Part shown: one piece after another, positions 58,083 through 64,000 of the stretch | Layout of the letters: each line of letters opens with the position of its first letter | Numbering within the stretch: position 1 is the first letter of the stretch | Assembly (NCBI GenBank): GCA_026005135.1 | Contig: BPKM01000006.1 | Coordinates: 124,001-188,000 of the forward strand | DNA length: 64,000 nucleotides | Direction of reading: 5' to 3' | DNA from: Leptospiraceae bacterium | Lineage (GTDB): Bacteria; Spirochaetota; Leptospiria; Leptospirales; Leptonemataceae | Translations under genes and position numbers: made by a program | The notes under the pieces: model-generated | Database searches by the model: none | What the model was told of the DNA's origin: nothing | The model's input: only the letters and a program-made list of their open reading frames with translations

Positions 58083-58373
58083 AATGCCTACTAATTAAAC
58101 TAATTATATCATAAAAAATCATCAAAAAGCCTATAGAATAAGCATTTTGACTATAAATTAAATATAAAAATTTACAATTTTCCATAAAAGGGATTCATAA
58201 AAAAACGATATAATCGTCATTTATTATCTAAAATTTTATAAATTTACGTAATAATTTTAATATTGGATGAACAAATCAAAAATAATAATTCGAAAATCAG
58301 AAATCTTTTTATACATATTTACGAATTTTGCTTTTTTTTATTTAGCATTTAGTTACCTTCATCCTTTAATAAA
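58083..58373. other. Gene-free gap before array 2
   Basis: This 291-bp stretch between the amt start and the trailer end of array 2 is AT-rich. I see no reading frame, RNA or strong hairpin, only likely amt promoter sequence near 58083-58200. Confidence 0.5.
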
Positions 58374-61300
58374 AATTCCTCATAGGTACGCTAAAAACTA
58401 AAAGTAGAAGATTTCAGGAACTGAAATAGATTATAGTTTCAATTCCTCATAGGTACGCTAAAAACTGAATTTTAGTGCTGAATTTTATGATAATTCTGAT
58501 TTGGGTTTCAATTCCTCATAGGTACGCTAAAAACAGGAACTCAGAGAGTTCCTTAAGAGTTATAAAGTGGAGGTTTCAATTCCTCATAGGTACGCTAAAA
58601 ACTTTAGCGAATTCTCTTTATCTTGAATATTAATTTTCTAGTTTCAATTCCTCATAGGTACGCTAAAAACTTTCAAAAATACTGAGTATGTTGTTAATTT
58701 TTATTAAAGTTTCAATTCCTCATAGGTACGCTAAAAAACTGCATGTTACTTAAAGAAATATCTAGATTAATAAAAAGTTTCAATTCCTCATAGGTACGCT
58801 AAAAACTATATTTATAATCATCATTATCAATCTTATATTCCAGTTTCAATTCCTCATAGGTACGCTAAAAACTCTTGATACGATTATTAGTGGTAAATTT
58901 AAAATATCGTTTCAATTCCTCATAGGTACGCTAAAAACCAGACGTATCTTGCCAACACCTTTGCGATTCGAGTAGTTTCAATTCCTCATAGGTACGCTAA
59001 AAACGTTGGCTTCCCGCCGAAAGATTATAAGTCTTTTAGTGGTTTCAATTCCTCATAGGTACGCTAAAAACTAAATGACACATATCTCGCTGGGGAGAAT
59101 TTATATATGTTTCAATTCCTCATAGGTACGCTAAAAACGCATGAAAAACCTTTTGAGCCCGGCAGAGTTTCAAGAGTTTCAATTCCTCATAGGTACGCTA
59201 AAAACTATCTCTATCTACATCTAGACAAAGAAAATTTGATTGTTTCAATTCCTCATAGGTACGCTAAAAACTGAATCTTGTTATATGTAAAGAAATCCCC
59301 ACGTTATGTTTCAATTCCTCATAGGTACGCTAAAAACTTGGGATGATGTAGTAAAAAATCCAACTTTTCTAAATTGTTTCAATTCCTCATAGGTACGCTA
59401 AAAACCTCCGGGATTTTAACTACGCTGCCTTATTACTTTTTGTCTGTTTCAATTCCTCATAGGTACGCTAAAAACATGACCCAATGTATAGAGGCACTGG
59501 ATATATAGAATTGTTTCAATTCCTCATAGGTACGCTAAAAACCAGGGACAACTTGTCCCTACTTCAAGAAATCACTTCATACCTGTTTCAATTCCTCATA
59601 GGTACGCTAAAAACTACAGAATTATTTTTAAAATTAGAAGAAGATGCAAAGTTTCAATTCCTCATAGGTACGCTAAAAACTACAGAATTATTTTTAAAAT
59701 TAGAAGAAGATGCAAAGTTTCAATTCCTCATAGGTACGCTAAAAACGCAATAAATATAGATAGTGGTACAAGAGAGAGTATAAAGTTTCAATTCCTCATA
59801 GGTACGCTAAAAACCATCTTTTAATTTTTCACCATTTTCTTTTACTGAAATGTTTCAATTCCTCATAGGTACGCTAAAAACACAGATAAGTTTGACCTTA
59901 TCGGGGTTCCATTAGAAGTTTCAATTCCTCATAGGTACGCTAAAAACCGAATGATTGCAGGTAAGGTCTTCGAAAATTTATTAAAAAAGTTTCAATTCCT
60001 CATAGGTACGCTAAAAACTATATTTATAATCATCATTATCAATCTTATATTCCAGTTTCAATTCCTCATAGGTACGCTAAAAACAATTAGAAAATTCACA
60101 GTCATAAAAGTAGAACAATCGTTTCAATTCCTCATAGGTACGCTAAAAACAGGATTTAGATATGTTGATTTTCTTAGGGCTCATTTGTTTCAATTCCTCA
60201 TAGGTACGCTAAAAACAATTTAGACTTCAACAAAATATAATAAGAAACTATAGTTTCAATTCCTCATAGGTACGCTAAAAACAATGACATTAAAAAAGAA
60301 ATCATCGATAATTCAGAAAGTTTCAATTCCTCATAGGTACGCTAAAAACAAAGCATGGATTGAAGATAATAATATTTTTTTAAGCGTTTCAATTCCTCAT
60401 AGGTACGCTAAAAACCATTGCTTGGTCTTATTCCTATCCAAATCTCATAAGGGGTTTCAATTCCTCATAGGTACGCTAAAAACTTTCCAAAAGTGTTGAA
60501 TTGATTAATACCAAATTCGGTTTCAATTCCTCATAGGTACGCTAAAAACACAAAATATAGTTTTGAAAATTGATGGTATAGAAGTAGGTTTCAATTCCTC
60601 ATAGGTACGCTAAAAACAGGGAGGGGAAAGATGACTGAATTTGAACTTTTATAGTTTCAATTCCTCATAGGTACGCTAAAAACCTGATATAACATTAAAG
60701 TTAGATGATATTCTTTATAGTTTCAATTCCTCATAGGTACGCTAAAAACGCTTTTCAGCGTTTTTTCCGCGAATCCTATTATTTTTGAGTTTCAATTCCT
60801 CATAGGTACGCTAAAAACACTTTTCCTTCTTCTAATCTCTGCAAGAGTTGAAAAAGTTTCAATTCCTCATAGGTACGCTAAAAACAAAACGACTTACAAT
60901 TTTTGGTATGGGCTACATTGTAGTTTCAATTCCTCATAGGTACGCTAAAAACGGAGATGAAGGGGATATCAGAGCTGGTGTTGACGGATGTTTCAATTCC
61001 TCATAGGTACGCTAAAAACATGTTTATGAACAAATGAAAAAAGTAAAAGCACAAGAGTTTCAATTCCTCATAGGTACGCTAAAAACTTTAGAGAATTTCT
61101 TATCTTGTATGTAATTTGCAAGTTTCAATTCCTCATAGGTACGCTAAAAACTTAATAATACGATATGTTGTTATTTATATTGTTTCAATTCCTCATAGGT
61201 ACGCTAAAAACTGATTTAGCTTAAAGAAATATCAGATTAGAAACAGTTTCAATTCCTCATAGGTACGCTAAAAACAATGATTTTAATCAATTAATCATCG

Positions 61301-63138
61301 TATATTCAGCAGTTTCAATTCCTCATAGGTACGCTAAAAACGCATGATTAAGTTAAATTTTTTTCGTTTCAATTCCTCATAGGTACGCTAAAAACGTATT
61401 AGATTCTTGTTTCAATTCCTCATAGGTACGCTAAAAACTATGATCTGATAATTCAATTCCTCATAGGTACGCTAAAAACCTTTGGGACCAATTGACATAG
61501 AGTAGGTTTCAATTCCTCATAGGTACGCTAAAAACTTACAGGATCTATAAATTATTGATAGTTTCAATTCCTCATAGGTACGCTAAAAACGTTACAAAAT
61601 AAAGAAATATATTTGTTTCAATTCCTCATAGGTACGCTAAAAACCTATAATTAGAAACGAAATTGTTTCAATTCCTCATAGGTACGCTAAAAACTTAGTC
61701 TTCAATTCCTATGGTACCTAAAAAGTTTCAATTCCTCATAGGTACGCTAAAAGAACTTCGGTATTAGTTTCAATTCCTCATAGGTACGCTAAAAACTTTA
61801 ATTTTTTTTTACAATTTTCTTTTCTAGTTGTTTCAATTCCTCATAGGTACGCTAAAAACAATCTTATTTGAAATTTCAGTCATTTTAGTTAGAGGTTTCA
61901 ATTCCTCATAGGTACGCTAAAAACAATAATAGTTGATTTGTCATTAGAAACTATATCTAGTTTCAATTCCTCATAGGTACGCTAAAAACGAAGTTTATTT
62001 GTTCGACAAAACTATTAAATTGTTTCAATTCCTCATAGGTACGCTAAAAACTCTATTCATTATATGAATATTGATTCTGATACGTTTCAATTCCTCATAG
62101 GTACGCTAAAAACTTACTTTGACATAATCAATTGTATTTTCTAAAGTTTCAATTCCTCATAGGTACGCTAAAAACCAGCTAAAAAATAGAGAAAATATTA
62201 AGAAACTACATGTTTCAATTCCTCATAGGTACGCTAAAAACGATCTTCCAAATGTAAGATATGACGTTATGGTTTCAATTCCTCATAGGTACGCTAAAAA
62301 CCTTATACTACTTTTAGAATTATATTGGTTTCAATTCCTCATAGGTACGCTAAAAACAGATTTATAGATACTTTTGCAAGATTAAGTTTCAATTCCTCAT
62401 AGGTACGCTAAAAACCCATACATTCCTTGCCGAAATTTTTATAGTTTCAATTCCTCATAGGTACGCTAAAAACATAATTAACGTTTATTTAACTATAATT
62501 TTGTTTCAATTCCTCATAGGTACGCTAAAAACCGAACTTGTTTAAGAGAAGTGATGGAGAATTAGGTTTCAATTCCTCATAGGTACGCTAAAAACTCGAC
62601 ATATAAGTTGTATGTTTCAATTCCTCATAGGTACGCTAAAAACATTTTTCTTTTTGTTTTTTTATTTTTTGCGTTTCAATTCCTCATAGGTACGCTAAAA
62701 ACTAGAGTTAAGATTAACAGCAATATTCAGTTTCAATTCCTCATAGGTACGCTAAAAACTATACTTCTATTCAATTACTGACATTATTGTTTCAATTCCT
62801 CATAGGTACGCTAAAAACCTCGGTAAAGTTTTATACCGAAAATGAGATTTAGAGTTTCAATTCCTCATAGGTACGCTAAAAACATCAATCTTTAATCATT
62901 AGTAATTCTGAAATAGTTTCAATTCCTCATAGGTACGCTAAAAACTATAATCAAATAATTTCATTCTGTATCTTCGTCTTAGTTTCAATTCCTCATAGGT
63001 ACGCTAAAAACACGCTTGCATATAAAAGTAAATGATATTTATATCAGTTTCAATTCCTCATAGGTACGCTAAAAACTGCAGAAGTTTAGATAAATTTATA
63101 CATCATATGTTTCAATTCCTCATAGGTACGCTAAAAAC
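58374..63138 (-). CRISPR. CRISPR array 2, about 77 repeats
   Basis: The repeat is the same 30-bp sequence as in array 1, in the same orientation, so it is also transcribed leftward from the leader at 63139. I count about 77 repeats. The leftmost (58374-58398) lacks its first five bases, as expected at the old end. Exact duplicate spacers are at 59615-59650/59681-59716 and at 58807-58842/60019-60054. Several repeats are broken near 61451-61479, 61699-61724 and 61725-61752, and spacers as short as 13 bp occur near 61396. No cas genes follow in the window. Confidence 0.95.
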
Positions 63139-63560
63139 CCTTCCTATATGCTGTTAAAGATCTGGGTAAAAAGCCCTATTTTTTAGGCACTTTTTTACCC
63201 TTGCCCTAAACAAATTACATAATAATCGAATTATTTTTTTTGTCAACCCTAAAACCAGAAAAAAATACGGGGGATCGACAAAAAATAGTTATAAAATTTT
63301 AATAATTCTGGATCAAATTTTGGGTTATATTGCCATTTTAAGCCAAAATTTATAAAATTTAAAAAAAATGCTTGCTTATTAACATTTGTATAGTTTTTGT
63401 TCGCGTAAAAAATGGGGGGTCGACAAAAAATAGTTGAAAAATTTTAATAATTCTGGATCAAATTTTTGGTTATATTGCCATTTTAAGCCAAAATTTGTAA
63501 AATTTTAAAAAAATTCTTGCTTATATACGTATGTATAGTGATATTTCGCGTAAAATGATA
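63139..63560 (-). promoter_or_regulatory. CRISPR leader 2
   Basis: This sequence is nearly identical to leader 1 for about 400 bp, starting with CCTTCCTATATGCTG after the last repeat, then the hairpin at 63164-63200, then two tandem units of 145 bp (TCGAC at 63275 and 63420). After that the two leaders diverge. No gene is found. Confidence 0.8.
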
Positions 63561-63674
63561 AAAAATATTAAAGTTTTTAAATAATTCATAGTATTCCAAG
63601 AAAAATTGGGTACACAACATTTATATTATATAATTACATAGAAATAGGTTTTTTTTGGTTATATATTCAAAAAT

Positions 63675-63830
63675 TGAAACAAAAATTTCCATGTTTCTCT
63701 GTACTCTCCGTAGTTTATAAATAATCTAACCACATAGAGAATACCACGAAGAAGTATGGAGAGGAGAGAATAAGATAAAAAAATAATTAAGTCTCCGAAG
63801 TCTCTCTGTGTTCTCCGTGTTTTATATTTT
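63675..63830. repeat. Diverged CACAGAGG-type repeats
   Basis: The blocks TTTCTCTGTACTCTCCGTAG, ACCACATAGAGAATACCACG and CTCTCTGTGTTCTCCGTGTT match the repeat family at 8591-8845 in base pattern, order and palindromic halves. The remaining bases from 63560 to 64000 show nothing else. Confidence 0.6.
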
Positions 63831-64000
63831 TAAATTACAGGCATTGGTATAAAAAATAACGGAATGCGAAAAAATAAACATTTAGCTAATAATCAAAAAA
63901 AATCTCTGTTTTATTATTGTTTTATTTTTTTTCTGGAAAAATGAAACTTTTGCCGAATTTATTTATATATAATATTATATAGGATATAAATGATATGTGG

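Overview
Organism and overall character. This is a very AT-rich bacterial chromosome segment with short intergenic gaps, a FadL-type outer-membrane protein, many lipoprotein signals, a murA whose catalytic Cys is Asp, and several copies of a protein that resembles the DUF1564 family known from Leptospira. Together these suggest a Gram-negative spirochaete related to the Leptospirales. That placement is inferred from gene content, not from a marker gene. No rRNA or tRNA gene was seen.

Layout. 1-8.5 kb is a defence and mobile region: a 3'-incomplete coiled-coil gene, a DUF1564-like cassette, a type I restriction system (HsdR plus a fused HsdM-HsdS protein) and a DarT/DarG toxin-antitoxin pair, ending in GC-richer repeats. 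8.9-29.6 kb is mostly housekeeping: a PQQ-type sugar dehydrogenase lipoprotein, murA, trmL, a DUF1564-like gene broken by two small insertion elements, thiazole genes thiG-thiH with thiI, a truncated haemoglobin, the pdhA-pdhB-pdhC operon, a MerR regulator facing a 34-residue CPLC microprotein, a sterol-desaturase-like enzyme, a dienoyl-CoA-isomerase-like protein, a hemerythrin/DUF2249/NnrS-like cluster with a palindromic operator, and a MntA/HepT-type toxin-antitoxin pair. 29.6-41.9 kb has a second DUF1564 cassette, an IS30 element, a fructosamine-kinase-like gene, an operon for a giant lipoprotein, a FadL-like porin and a neutral ceramidase, and a membrane-anchored sigma-54 activator. 41.9-46.4 kb is CRISPR array 1 with its leader. 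46.4-58.1 kb has a cyclase-like sensor, twin Uma2 genes, a LuxR-type regulator, a TolC/CzcA heavy-metal efflux operon, a third DUF1564 cassette, a decayed DUF1501 gene and amt. 58.4-63.1 kb is CRISPR array 2 with a near-identical leader.

Main observations. (1) The three complete DUF1564-like genes each sit at the same place inside a unit of exactly 688 bp with ends GTAAG...CTTAC. One copy is flanked by a perfect 8-bp direct repeat (CTGATAGG) and a second by a 7-of-8 repeat, so this looks like a previously unlabelled single-gene mobile element. (2) A divergent relative of the gene is interrupted by two miniature inverted-repeat elements. (3) The two CRISPR arrays (about 66 and 77 repeats) share a long leader with 145-bp tandem repeats, and no cas gene is visible. 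Some spacer blocks recur in degraded form while the repeats stay perfect, which is either block duplication with decay or a consensus artefact. (4) Four otherwise normal genes (pdhC, a glycosylase-like gene, the giant lipoprotein and tolC) each carry a single 1-base frameshift in a homopolymer, which raises the possibility of sequencing indels.
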